NCBI GenBank assembly: GCA_030430535.1 | Contig: JAUIKY010000004.1 | Location: 107,384-171,383, forward strand | Direction of reading: 5' to 3' | Length of the DNA: 64,000 bases | Source of the DNA: Bacteroidia bacterium | GTDB lineage: Bacteria; Bacteroidota; Bacteroidia; Flavobacteriales; Flavobacteriaceae | Program-made: the position numbers and the translations under genes | Part shown: positions 35,238 to 43,725 of the stretch, one piece after another | Layout: each line of letters opens with the position of its first letter | Position numbering within the stretch: the stretch's first letter is position 1 | Notes under the pieces: generated by a model | What the model was told of the DNA's origin: nothing | Database searches by the model: none | Seen by the model: only the letters and a program-made list of their open reading frames with translations

Positions 35238-35340
35238 AAAGAGCACCTAACCTCTTCGAATGGGAGGAAGGAAAAATGTAAGAAGAAATAAAGTTTTTTG
35301 AATTTAAAAAAAAACAGTTGACAAACAATAATTAAAAGCA

Positions 35341-35383
35341 CTTCCGAGTAAGTATTCCTCCCCTTCGGGGAGGTTAGGAGGGG
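35341..35383 (+). repeat. CCGAGTAAG hairpin element before metF
   Basis: Forty of 43 bases equal the element before cysN, including CCTCCCC-TTC-GGGGAGG and the AGGAGGGG end. A further CCCTCTTTAGGAAGGG hairpin and AAGGA lie between it and the metF ATG. Upstream, at about 35246-35275, sits a relative of the CCTAACCTC/GGGAGG half. The 179-bp metH-metF gap is thus mostly repeat. Confidence 0.75.
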
Positions 35384-35416
35384 CTTTCCCTCTTTAGGAA
35401 GGGTTAAGGAAGCACC

Positions 35417-36373
35417 ATGAAAGTAACAGACCACATAAAAAACGCCAACGGAAAAACCTTGTTTTCGTTTGAGGTGATACCGCCAAAAAAAGGAACCAAT
35501 ATTCAGGATTTGTATGATAACATCGATCCATTAATGGAATTTAAGCCACCGTTTATTGATGTAACCACCTCGCGCGAGGAGTATGTTTATGTTGATAAAG
35601 GCAATGGACTTTTGGATAAACGCATTACCCGCATGCGCCCCGGTACGGTGGGTATTTGTGCGTCGATTATGCATAAGTATAAAATTGATGCGATTCCACA
35701 TTTATTGTGCGGTGGTTTCACCAAAGAGGAAACCGAATATGTGTTGGTCGATTGTCATTATTTGGGTATCGATAATGTGGTGGCGCTAAGGGGCGATGCC
35801 AGAAAAGATGAACCGTATTTTGTGGCAACTAAAGGAGGCAATGCTTATGCTAGTGAATTGGTCGAGCAAATAACAAACCTTAATAACGGCAAGTATTTGC
35901 ATGACGGTGTAGAGATTGAGCACAATTATGATTTTTGTATTGGTGTGGCCGGTTATCCAGAAAAGCACATGGAAGCCCCCAGTTTGGTGACCGATTTAAG
36001 ACGACTAAAAGCTAAGGTTGATGCCGGAGCAGATTATGTGGTTACCCAGATGTTTTTCGATAATAAAAAGTATTTCGATTTTGTTGATAAAGCCAGGGAA
36101 ATTGGCATTACTGTTCCTATTATTCCAGGAATCAAGCCCATTGCCGTAAAACGCCACCTTCAAGTTTTGCCGCAGGTCTTTAAAATAGATTTGCCGCAAG
36201 ATCTTATTGATGCTGTTGAAGATTGTAAGGACAATAAGGCAGTAAGGCAAGTGGGGATTGAGTTTGCCATTCAGCAGTCTAAGGAATTGAAAGAGGCTGG
36301 TGTGCCATTTTTGCATTATTACTCCATGGGAAAGAGCGATAACATCAAGGCTATAGCCTCGGCGTTATTTTAA
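35417..36373 (+). CDS. metF: 5,10-methylenetetrahydrofolate reductase
   Basis: Reduces methylenetetrahydrofolate to methyltetrahydrofolate, the methyl donor for MetH. The 318-residue FAD protein has the conserved FSFEVIPPKKG start (residues 16-26), ALRGDARKD, and VTQMFFDN. Length matches the family. AAGGA lies 7 bp before the ATG. It follows metH and completes the methionine branch. It may be cotranscribed with metH and share the SAM control, although the gap contains hairpins. Confidence 0.95.
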   Translation: MKVTDHIKNANGKTLFSFEVIPPKKGTNIQDLYDNIDPLMEFKPPFIDVTTSREEYVYVDKGNGLLDKRITRMRPGTVGICASIMHKYKIDAIPHLLCGGFTKEETEYVLVDCHYLGIDNVVALRGDARKDEPYFVATKGGNAYASELVEQITNLNNGKYLHDGVEIEHNYDFCIGVAGYPEKHMEAPSLVTDLRRLKAKVDAGADYVVTQMFFDNKKYFDFVDKAREIGITVPIIPGIKPIAVKRHLQVLPQVFKIDLPQDLIDAVEDCKDNKAVRQVGIEFAIQQSKELKEAGVPFLHYYSMGKSDNIKAIASALF

Positions 36374-36382
36374 ATATTCCGT

Positions 36383-36390
36383 TACATTTG
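36383..36390 (+). promoter_or_regulatory. Possible -7 box before the PagL-like gene
   Basis: TACATTTG is a full TAnnTTTG match 17 bp before the ATG at 36408, in a gap of only 34 bp. No TTG at proper distance, so it is tentative. Confidence 0.35.
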
Positions 36391-36407
36391 CCCCAAATTT
36401 AAGTGTC

Positions 36408-37508
36408 ATGCGGTCTTTTTTAACCTATATCATGCTGCTGGTTTCAGTATTGGTTTTTTCTCAGGAAAGACAGCATACGTGGTATGTGGATGTTAGTAAT
36501 TTCTATGGAAATATTGCATTGCATAACAACGAAATTCTACATTTAATACAAGGTCATCCCGAAGGAAGTATTATAGGCTTGAACAAAAAAACCTATGGTT
36601 TTAACGATTGGGAGCAGCGTTTCAATTATCCCGATTACGGCGTGTCGTTTGCTTATCAAAATCTAAAGAATGAGGTTTTGGGTAATAACTTTTCATTGTA
36701 CGCCCATTACAATTTTTACTTTTTAAAAAGGAATTTGATGTTTCGGGTTGGGCAGGGTTTGGCCTATAATACCAATCCGTATCACAAAGAAACCAATTTT
36801 AAGAATGTGGCCTTTGGTTCGAAATTTATGAGCAGTACTTATGTGATGCTCAATTACAAAAAAGAACGTCTGTTCGATAAACTTGGTTTGCAAGCCGGTT
36901 TGTCACTCATTCACTATTCCAACGCAAATGTAAAATCGCCTAATAATGGCACTAATTCGATAACTTTTAATGTAGGTGTGAATTATAGTTTACATGCCGA
37001 TGAACCAGAATATCAAAACACAATTGATAAAAAAGCCGACCAAGAGTTTTCAGAACCCATTAAATATAATTGGGTGTTTAGAAGCGGCATCAACGAAAGC
37101 GATGTGGTTGGTAGTGGCCAGTTTGCCATGTATGTAGCTTCAGCTTATGCCGATAAGCGTATTAATAAAACCAGTGCGTTACAATTGGGCGCCGATGTGT
37201 TTTTTTCTAATTTTTTAAAGGAACTCATTTATTATGAAAGTGTGTCGTTTCCTGAAAAAAATGTATCGGGCAATGAAGACCACAAGCGGGTTGGGCTCTT
37301 TGCCGGGCACGAGTTGTTTATAAACAGGATGTCGTTGCTCACCCAGTTAGGATACTATGTATACTATCCGTTCGACTTTGAAGGTCGGGTTTACACGCGT
37401 TTGGGCCTAAAGCGTTATTTTGGTGAAAAATGGTTTGGAACCTTAAGTTTAAAATCACATGGAGCAAAGGCTGAAGGTGTTGAATTTGGAATTGGGGTAA
37501 GGTTGTAA
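36408..37508 (+). CDS. Acyloxyacyl hydrolase / PagL-like lipid A deacylase
   Basis: A 366-residue outer-membrane protein with signal peptide (cut near residue 19, VFSQ). Alternating aromatic beta strands point to a barrel. The PagL catalytic region is visible as IHYSNANVKSPNNGTNS, with His169 and Ser171. PagL removes a 3-acyl chain from lipid A. The protein is about twice the size of classic PagL, as usual in Bacteroidota. The following lipoprotein gene starts 1 bp after the stop and may act in the same envelope process. Confidence 0.82.
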   Translation: MRSFLTYIMLLVSVLVFSQERQHTWYVDVSNFYGNIALHNNEILHLIQGHPEGSIIGLNKKTYGFNDWEQRFNYPDYGVSFAYQNLKNEVLGNNFSLYAHYNFYFLKRNLMFRVGQGLAYNTNPYHKETNFKNVAFGSKFMSSTYVMLNYKKERLFDKLGLQAGLSLIHYSNANVKSPNNGTNSITFNVGVNYSLHADEPEYQNTIDKKADQEFSEPIKYNWVFRSGINESDVVGSGQFAMYVASAYADKRINKTSALQLGADVFFSNFLKELIYYESVSFPEKNVSGNEDHKRVGLFAGHELFINRMSLLTQLGYYVYYPFDFEGRVYTRLGLKRYFGEKWFGTLSLKSHGAKAEGVEFGIGVRL

Positions 37509-37509
37509 C

Positions 37510-38256
37510 ATGAAGAAAATAGTTTACATATTATGTTTATTGGTTTTGTTTTCATGCGATAGTGAAAATGCAGGCGACTGCTTTCAAACTATAGGTGAAA
37601 TACAGGCGACAGAAATTGAGGTGTCTTCTTTTAACAAGATTTTGGTAAACCGTGATATCGAATTGGTTATTACACAAGGGGCAGAACAAAAAGTGATCGT
37701 TGAAACTGGAGAAAACTTGATGAATGATGTAGTGGTTGAGGTGATTGAAAACCGACTTGTTATAACCGATAACAACACCTGCAACTATGTGCGTGATTAT
37801 GGCGTGACCAAGGTATACGTAACTTCGCCAAACCTAACCGAAATTAGAAGTTCTACCCAATACGATATCAGTTCTGATGGGGTGTTAACTTACGCAAGCC
37901 TAACGTTGTTGTCTGAAGATTACGGTGCACCGAACACATTTAATGTGGGTGATTTTAGACTGAAATTGAACAATCAAAACTTGACTGTGGTTTTCAATAA
38001 CTTGTCAGTATGTTATGTTGAAGGCGAAACCGAAAATTTGAGCATCAATTTTGCGGCCGGAAACTCGCGTTTTGAAGGTCGAAATCTTGTGGCTCAAAAA
38101 GTGAACGTAAACAATAGAAGCTCGAACGATATGATTGTAAACCCACAACAGGAATTAACAGGTGTAATCCGAGGTGTGGGCCATGTCATTTCTGTAAACC
38201 AACCTCCACTGGTCAATGTGGATGAGCTTTACAAAGGCAGATTAATTTTCGAATAG
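37510..38256 (+). CDS. DUF2807 (head GIN domain) lipoprotein
   Basis: The 248-residue protein has a lipoprotein signal with Cys16 (VLFSC). The rest is the DUF2807 fold of repeated beta strands: FNKILVNRDIELVITQGAEQ, then VYVTSPNLTEIRSS and a long strand-rich end. The family is abundant in Bacteroidota envelopes and its function is unknown. The final 15 bp overlap the 3' end of ackA on the other strand. It is probably cotranscribed with the PagL-like gene. Confidence 0.82.
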   Translation: MKKIVYILCLLVLFSCDSENAGDCFQTIGEIQATEIEVSSFNKILVNRDIELVITQGAEQKVIVETGENLMNDVVVEVIENRLVITDNNTCNYVRDYGVTKVYVTSPNLTEIRSSTQYDISSDGVLTYASLTLLSEDYGAPNTFNVGDFRLKLNNQNLTVVFNNLSVCYVEGETENLSINFAAGNSRFEGRNLVAQKVNVNNRSSNDMIVNPQQELTGVIRGVGHVISVNQPPLVNVDELYKGRLIFE

Positions 38257-39429
38257 TTCTACGGCTTGTTTGGCAATTTCCAATTCCTCATTTGTGGGGA
38301 TTACCAGTGTTTTTACTTTTGAGTTTTTCGAGCTTATGTCATTAATGTTTTTAGATCGGGTTTGGTTTTTTTCTTGGTCAATTTCAATGCCTAAAAAGTC
38401 AAGGTCTTCACAAACCAATTGGCGCATAAATGTTGAGTTTTCGCCTATGCCCGCTGTAAATACAATGGCATCCAATCCGTTTAAAACGGCAGCGTAGCTT
38501 CCTATGTATTTTTTTATGCGGTAGGCATTCATTTGTAAAGCCAGTTGGCAACTTTTGTCGCCACGTTCGGCTTTTATTTGAACATCCCTTAAGTCGCTAT
38601 ACCCGGTTAACCCATACATACCACTTTCTTTTAGTAAAAGGGACTCAATTTCGCTTAAACTATAATTTAGGTTTTTGGCCAAATGGAAAATAACGGCCGG
38701 GTCTATATCGCCGCTGCGTGTCCCCATGATTAAACCGTTCAACGGGGTGAGACCCATGGAATGATCTATACTTTTTCCGTTTTTTATAGCTGTCATGCTG
38801 CAACCATTGCCCAGATGTATGGTAATGATTTTCGACTGGCTTTTTCCGAGGTATTCAATGGCTTTTTCAGAAACGTATTTATGGCTGGTGCCGTGGAATC
38901 CGTACAAACGTATTTTGTGTTTTGAAAAAAGGACTTCGGGTATGGCGTATCTATAAGCATATTCCGGAATGCTTTGGTGGAAGGCGGTGTCAAAAATAGC
39001 GGCCTGTTTAGCATTAGGAAAAACGGTTTCGGCAACCTTAATGCCTTCAAAATTGGCCGGGTTGTGTAAAGGCGCCAAACTCGATAACTCATTGATGTGC
39101 GCTTTGACTTCAGAATTGATTTCGGTTGTTTTATCATACAAAGCCCCTCCTTGAACCACGCGATGGCCAACAATATCGATGTCTTCTTTAGATTTGATGA
39201 TTCCCGTTTCAGAATCCAATAGTTGTTTCGATAGCAGTTTGAGTCCTTTTTTATGGTTTAAAATGGGCGTTTCCAATTCGATACAATTATCGGTTGTATT
39301 ATAAACGAATCGGGCATCGTTCATGCCAATACGTTCAATTAATCCCGAACAAAGAATACGCTCTTCGGGCATTGAAAACAATTGAAATTTTATGGACGAA
39401 CTTCCTGAGTTTAAAACGAGTACTTGCAT
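38242..39429 (-). CDS. ackA: Acetate kinase
   Basis: Interconverts acetyl phosphate plus ADP with acetate plus ATP. The 395-residue protein starts MQVLVLNSGSSSIKFQL and has RVVQGGALY, FDTAFHQ, YGFHGTSHKYV and the phosphate loop HLGNGCSMTA. Length is normal. It is the second gene of the pta-ackA pair, 2 bp after pta, and its end overlaps the DUF2807 gene tail-to-tail. Confidence 0.97.
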   Translation of the reverse strand: MQVLVLNSGSSSIKFQLFSMPEERILCSGLIERIGMNDARFVYNTTDNCIELETPILNHKKGLKLLSKQLLDSETGIIKSKEDIDIVGHRVVQGGALYDKTTEINSEVKAHINELSSLAPLHNPANFEGIKVAETVFPNAKQAAIFDTAFHQSIPEYAYRYAIPEVLFSKHKIRLYGFHGTSHKYVSEKAIEYLGKSQSKIITIHLGNGCSMTAIKNGKSIDHSMGLTPLNGLIMGTRSGDIDPAVIFHLAKNLNYSLSEIESLLLKESGMYGLTGYSDLRDVQIKAERGDKSCQLALQMNAYRIKKYIGSYAAVLNGLDAIVFTAGIGENSTFMRQLVCEDLDFLGIEIDQEKNQTRSKNINDISSKNSKVKTLVIPTNEELEIAKQAVELFEN

Positions 39430-39431
39430 GT

Positions 39432-41522
39432 TTAGAGGTCTTGAGCTTGAATGGCGGTTATAATTACGGTGCTGTAAATATCATCTGCCGTACAGCCGCG
39501 GCTTAAATCGTTAACGGGTTTGTTAAGGCCTTGCAACATGGGGCCAATGGCCAATGCTCCGGTTTCACGTTGCACGGCTTTATAGGTGTTGTTACCGGTG
39601 TTGAGGTCTGGGAAAATTAAAACACTGGCTTGTCCGGCAACTTCAGAGTCGGGCAGTTTGCTTTTGCCTATGCGCATATCAACAGCCGCATCATATTGAA
39701 TGGGGCCTTCAATTTTTAGTTCGGGGGCTTTGGCTTTGGCTATTTCGGTGGCTTGTCTCACTTTGTCGACGTCTTCACCTTTTCCAGAGGCGCCCGAAGA
39801 ATACGATAACATAGCCACCTTTGGTTCAACCCCAAAATTAAGGGCTGTTTGTGCAGAGGAAATCGCAATTTCTGCCAACTGTTCGGCATTAGGGTTGGGG
39901 TTGATGGCGCAATCGCCAAAAATAGATACACGGTCTTCCAAACACATAAAGAATACCGAAGAAACAATGTTCACCCCTGGCTTGGTTTTTATAAATTGTA
40001 AAGCCGGACGCAAGGTGTGCGCCGTGGTGTGAACTGCGCCCGATACCATACCGTCGGCATGCCCTTTATGAATCATCATGGTAGCAAAATACGATACATC
40101 GGCCATGGCGTCTTTGGCCATGTCTAAATTAACGTTTTTGTGTTTTCTTAGTTCGTAAAAGGTGTTAACGTAATCTTCAAAATGAGGTGATTTAGTGGGG
40201 GATACCACATTAACATCTTCTAAATTTAACGGGATGTCCTGTTTTTCTATGATTTCTCTAATTTTATCCTTTTCACCAATTAAGGTCAAATCGACCACAT
40301 GGGCGTGAATTAACCGTGCAGCGGCTCGCAGCACACGCTCGTCGTAGCCTTCGGGTAAAACAATGTGCTTTTTGTCTTTTAAAGCCCGTTGAAGCAGATT
40401 GTATTGGAACATTCTCGGAGTAAAAATACCCGATTTGTGTGTAATGAGATCGTTAGCTAATTTATCGGTATTAATATGTTTTTCGAAAGTTTCAATAGAC
40501 GTGTTTATCTTTTCGATGTTTTCGGCGTAAATCCTCGATTTTATTTTTCCGATGGTATTGGTAGTTGAAAACGTACCGCTTTTTACGCTAATGATGGGGA
40601 CTACACTTGAAAGTCCTTCAATGAGGCGTAAAATAGGATCTTCCGGAATCAATCCACCAGTTAAAACGATGCCCGATATTTTAGGATAGTTTTTAGAAAT
40701 ATTGGCTTGAAGTGCTCCTAAAATAATATCGGCACGGTCGCCAGGTGTAATGACTAAGGCATTTTCTTTAAGGTGGATTAAGTAGTTGCGCAATTGCATA
40801 GCACCAACACTATAGCTTTCGGCTTGATTGTTAATCATGTCCTTACCAAAAAGGAGTTCGCCGTTAAGTGTTTTTACGATTTCCTTAATGGTTGGACTGG
40901 CCAAACTGCCAATTTTTGGAATAACGTTGATGTCGGTACCACCATTGATTCTTGACTTTAAAAGGGATTTTAAAGATGAAATATCATCAGGGTTTATTTT
41001 ATTGGCCATAATGGAAAGCACATCGACTTCTTCCTTAAAGGCATCGTGCGCTAACTGTACGTGGTCCACCACTTCCGATACCATTTTGCCATCGCCTTGG
41101 CAAACAATAATGACGGGAAGCCCTAGGTTTTTTGAAATGAGTAGATTGATATCGAGTTCTAAACTGGAATTTTCATGCGAAAAGTCGGTGCCCTCAACCA
41201 AAACGAAATCAAAATTATCCTCCAGGTATTTGTATTTTTTGATAATCTCGTCAATAACATCACCGGCTTTTCCTCTGTTATAAAGGTTTAATACTTCGTT
41301 TCGCGTAAATGCAAAGGTTTTTTTATAATTGAGGTCAATTTCAAAATGGGAAATAACGGTGTTAATATGGTTGTCCATTTCACCATCCTCAGTATCTTCA
41401 ATAATGGGCCTAAAATAACCCACTTTGGCCGTTTTGCCCAAAAGCATACGCATTAAACCAAGTACAACAACCGATTTTCCGCTGTTGGGTTCTAGGGTAG
41501 CTACATAAATTCCTTTGCTCAT
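39432..41522 (-). CDS. pta: Phosphate acetyltransferase, long form
   Basis: Interconverts acetyl-CoA and acetyl phosphate. At 696 residues it is the long type: an N-terminal dethiobiotin-synthetase-like P-loop domain (VATLEPNSGKSVVVLG, residues 8-23), a middle DRTGG domain (about 215-330) and the catalytic domain (about 370-696) with MVSGAVHTTAHTLRPALQ and PLIDATA-like nucleotide contacts. The long form often responds to NADH or pyruvate; that is family knowledge. It forms an operon with ackA. No clear promoter is seen in the 146 bp upstream. Confidence 0.96.
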   Translation of the reverse strand: MSKGIYVATLEPNSGKSVVVLGLMRMLLGKTAKVGYFRPIIEDTEDGEMDNHINTVISHFEIDLNYKKTFAFTRNEVLNLYNRGKAGDVIDEIIKKYKYLEDNFDFVLVEGTDFSHENSSLELDINLLISKNLGLPVIIVCQGDGKMVSEVVDHVQLAHDAFKEEVDVLSIMANKINPDDISSLKSLLKSRINGGTDINVIPKIGSLASPTIKEIVKTLNGELLFGKDMINNQAESYSVGAMQLRNYLIHLKENALVITPGDRADIILGALQANISKNYPKISGIVLTGGLIPEDPILRLIEGLSSVVPIISVKSGTFSTTNTIGKIKSRIYAENIEKINTSIETFEKHINTDKLANDLITHKSGIFTPRMFQYNLLQRALKDKKHIVLPEGYDERVLRAAARLIHAHVVDLTLIGEKDKIREIIEKQDIPLNLEDVNVVSPTKSPHFEDYVNTFYELRKHKNVNLDMAKDAMADVSYFATMMIHKGHADGMVSGAVHTTAHTLRPALQFIKTKPGVNIVSSVFFMCLEDRVSIFGDCAINPNPNAEQLAEIAISSAQTALNFGVEPKVAMLSYSSGASGKGEDVDKVRQATEIAKAKAPELKIEGPIQYDAAVDMRIGKSKLPDSEVAGQASVLIFPDLNTGNNTYKAVQRETGALAIGPMLQGLNKPVNDLSRGCTADDIYSTVIITAIQAQDL

Positions 41523-41668
41523 GTTAGTCTTATTTTTTCAGTAGTTTAATCGATTACGAACGATTAAAAAATACTATGTTGGATTGTTTTTTTTTGTATT
41601 GCGTTGACAAAATTAAAGCCCAAGGTGTTTAATAATGATGACAATTATCATAATTGACCGTTATTTTT

Positions 41669-42565
41669 TTAATTCGAAGTTAAATCCCTAAAAAGCGACT
41701 CCAAACTCGCATTTTTTTGGTTGAGTTGAAGTATTTTCAATTGGTTGTCGTGAGCAAAATCGAATACGTGCGAACGCATATCTTCTTCGGTTTTAAACGT
41801 AATTTCGTAAACAAATCCATAGGTGTTCGCCACTTGTTTTACTTTTGGCAAGTTCAACAAAAAGGCATCTTCAACCCGATAATCGAACTCTACAATCACC
41901 ACTTGCTCTTTTTCGTCGCGTAAATCTTTCAGTTTTTTGTCGGCCACAATTTTACCTTTATTGATAATGATAACGCGGTCGCACATGGCCTCAACTTCCT
42001 GCATAATATGGGTAGAAAGGAAAACGGTTTTTGTTTTTCCGATGGACTTTATCAAATTCCTAATATCGATAAGTTGGTTTGGGTCGAGTCCCGTGGTAGG
42101 CTCATCGAGAATCAGCACATCTGGGTCGTGCAATAGGGCATTGGCCAAGCCCACACGCTGGCGATAGCCTTTTGAAAGCTGACCAATTTTTTTGTGAGCT
42201 TCGGGAGTAAGCCCCGTTAATTCGATAACTTCTTCAATACGGTTTTTGCCCACGCCGTATATATTCGCGTTAAATGCCAAGTACTCTTTTATGTATAAAT
42301 CTAAATAAAGCGGATTGTGTTCTGGTAAATAGCCAACACTTTGTTGCACTTGTTTGGCATTTTGGTTTACATCGTAGCCATTTACCTTGGTTTCTCCTGA
42401 ATCGGCATTGAGGAAAGTGGTCAATATTTTCATCATGGTCGATTTTCCGGCACCGTTAGGCCCCAAAAAACCAACTATTTCTGGTTTTTCAACCACAAAG
42501 GACACATTGTTCAACGCTTTTTGTTTTCCGTATAATTTTGAAACCCCTGCTACTTCAATAGACAT
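41669..42565 (-). CDS. gldA: Gliding motility ABC transporter ATPase GldA
   Basis: ATP-binding subunit of the GldA-GldF-GldG transporter of Bacteroidota gliding. Walker A is GPNGAGKS (residues 35-42), the signature QLSKGYRQRVGLA, Walker B VLILDEPTTGLDP and the switch His in LSTHIMQEVE. The ~85-residue C-terminal tail fits GldA. The start MSIEVAGVSKLYGKQKAL is like GldA of Flavobacterium. gldF and gldG are not adjacent here, as is often so. It is divergent from the phenylalanine/tyrosine operon. Confidence 0.85.
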   Translation of the reverse strand: MSIEVAGVSKLYGKQKALNNVSFVVEKPEIVGFLGPNGAGKSTMMKILTTFLNADSGETKVNGYDVNQNAKQVQQSVGYLPEHNPLYLDLYIKEYLAFNANIYGVGKNRIEEVIELTGLTPEAHKKIGQLSKGYRQRVGLANALLHDPDVLILDEPTTGLDPNQLIDIRNLIKSIGKTKTVFLSTHIMQEVEAMCDRVIIINKGKIVADKKLKDLRDEKEQVVIVEFDYRVEDAFLLNLPKVKQVANTYGFVYEITFKTEEDMRSHVFDFAHDNQLKILQLNQKNASLESLFRDLTSN

Positions 42566-42692
42566 ATTTAAAATTGTTTCTTCAAAAATAATGATTATCT
42601 AATGCAAAGTAGCGTTTGCCTAAAAATCTTTAAAACTTTTAAAAAAATCGAAAAAAAGATTTTATTGTGTTTTTATTTCCTAAAATAATATT

Positions 42693-42700
42693 TACTTTAG
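42693..42700 (+). promoter_or_regulatory. Probable -7 box of the aromatic operon
   Basis: TACTTTAG has one mismatch to TAnnTTTG. A TTG lies 25 bp before it, slightly far. It would start transcription a few bases before the leader-peptide ATG at 42711. The remaining 120 bp to gldA are AT-rich with no other feature that I can see. Confidence 0.4.
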
Positions 42701-42710
42701 CGCCGTAATT

Positions 42711-42788
42711 ATGACAACAACAGTTTATTATACATATTTTAACAACTATTTCTTTTTTAGCGGAAGAAACGAGGCGTTGTATGTATAA
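42711..42788 (+). CDS. Tyr/Phe leader peptide of the aromatic operon
   Basis: A 25-residue frame with ATG and TAA contains the run YYTYFNNYFFF at residues 6-16; nine of 25 residues are Tyr or Phe. It lies 110 bp before pheA and just upstream of an intrinsic terminator. Codons 21-22 (positions 42770-42775, CGAGGC) can pair with the terminator 5' arm. This is the layout of a ribosome-mediated attenuator: stalling at Tyr/Phe codons frees the antiterminator strand, while a ribosome at the stop codon covers it. It was missed by length filters. Confidence 0.82.
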   Translation: MTTTVYYTYFNNYFFFSGRNEALYV

Positions 42789-42841
42789 TTTATAAGCATA
42801 AATTTGAATATGAGTCTCGATGAAAATCGGGACTTTTTTTT
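42770..42841 (+). promoter_or_regulatory. Antiterminator/terminator switch of the aromatic operon
   Basis: Terminator: AGTCTCGAT (42813-42821), GAAA loop, ATCGGGACT (42826-42834), nine pairs with one G-T, then eight T. Competing pair: CGAGGC (42770-42775) with GTCTCG (42814-42819), six pairs with one G-T. A third hairpin, AATTTAT-AAGC-ATAAATT, spans 42787-42804 and is compatible with the terminator. Pairings were worked out by hand; no energies were computed. Confidence 0.78.
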
Positions 42842-42897
42842 GTCAACAAGTGGTTGAAATTTTTAAACTGGACATTAAAAACAAATAATAGAAAACT

Positions 42898-43725
42898 GTG
42901 ATAAAAACGGTGGCCATACAGGGTATTAAAGGGTCTTTTCATCATATTGTGTCGCAGCAATTTTTTGAAAAACCGGTAGACTGTATCGATTGTTTAACTT
43001 TCGATAGGGTGGTAGATTCTTTGATAACGGGCGAAAGCGATGCGGCGGTTATGGCTCTGGAGAATTCTATTGCAGGGTCAATAATCCCCAACTATGCGCT
43101 TATCGACAAGTATAAGTTGCATATTGTGGGCGAGCATTATTTGGATATTCAGCACAATTTAATGGCATGGCCTGGGCAAAGGATAGGCGATATAAAAGAA
43201 GTGTATTCGCACCCTATGGCATTGTTGCAGTGTAAGGAGTTTTTTAAACAACATCCGCACATTAAATTGGTTGAGGATAAGGATACCGCCGAGGTAGCAG
43301 AGCGCATCCGTAAGCAGGAATTGAAAGGCATCGGTGCCATTGCCAGTGCGACGGCTGCCGAGATTTTCGAGTTGGATATTTTGGCTCACAGCATACAAAC
43401 CATAAAGCACAACGAAACCCGTTTTGTAATTGTAAAGCGTGTAAATTCTGAAGTGCCCGAGAACGAAATCAACAAAGCGTCGGTTAAGTTTGAAGCCAAC
43501 CACAAGCGTGGCAGTCTGGCGGCCATTTTAAACGTGATGAGCGATTGCCGATTGAATTTAACCAAAATCCAATCGTTGCCCATTGTTGAAACCCCATGGA
43601 AATATGCCTTTTTTGTTGATGTTACTTTTGAAACGTACAACGATTTCAAAAAAGCAAAATCGTTGATAGATATAATGGCCGAAGGCTTTAAAGTTTTAGG
43701 TGAATATAAAAACGCCAAGTTATGA
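42898..43725 (+). CDS. pheA: Prephenate dehydratase
   Basis: Converts prephenate to phenylpyruvate for phenylalanine. The 275-residue protein starts at GTG 42898 (IKTVAIQGIKGSFHH), has ALENSIAGSI, and HNETRFVIVKR holding the conserved Thr-Arg-Phe. A C-terminal ACT domain (about 195-270, KRGSLAAILNVMSDC) suggests feedback by phenylalanine. No chorismate mutase domain is fused; that activity is on the DAHP synthase at the end of the operon. It is the first structural gene after the Tyr/Phe attenuator and overlaps the next gene by 4 bp. Confidence 0.95.
   Translation: MIKTVAIQGIKGSFHHIVSQQFFEKPVDCIDCLTFDRVVDSLITGESDAAVMALENSIAGSIIPNYALIDKYKLHIVGEHYLDIQHNLMAWPGQRIGDIKEVYSHPMALLQCKEFFKQHPHIKLVEDKDTAEVAERIRKQELKGIGAIASATAAEIFELDILAHSIQTIKHNETRFVIVKRVNSEVPENEINKASVKFEANHKRGSLAAILNVMSDCRLNLTKIQSLPIVETPWKYAFFVDVTFETYNDFKKAKSLIDIMAEGFKVLGEYKNAKL

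Noticed and set aside
41546..41557. TAATCGATTA palindrome before pta as operator
   Set aside because: A 10-bp AT-rich palindrome in an AT-rich region is likely by chance, and no promoter element is convincing next to it.
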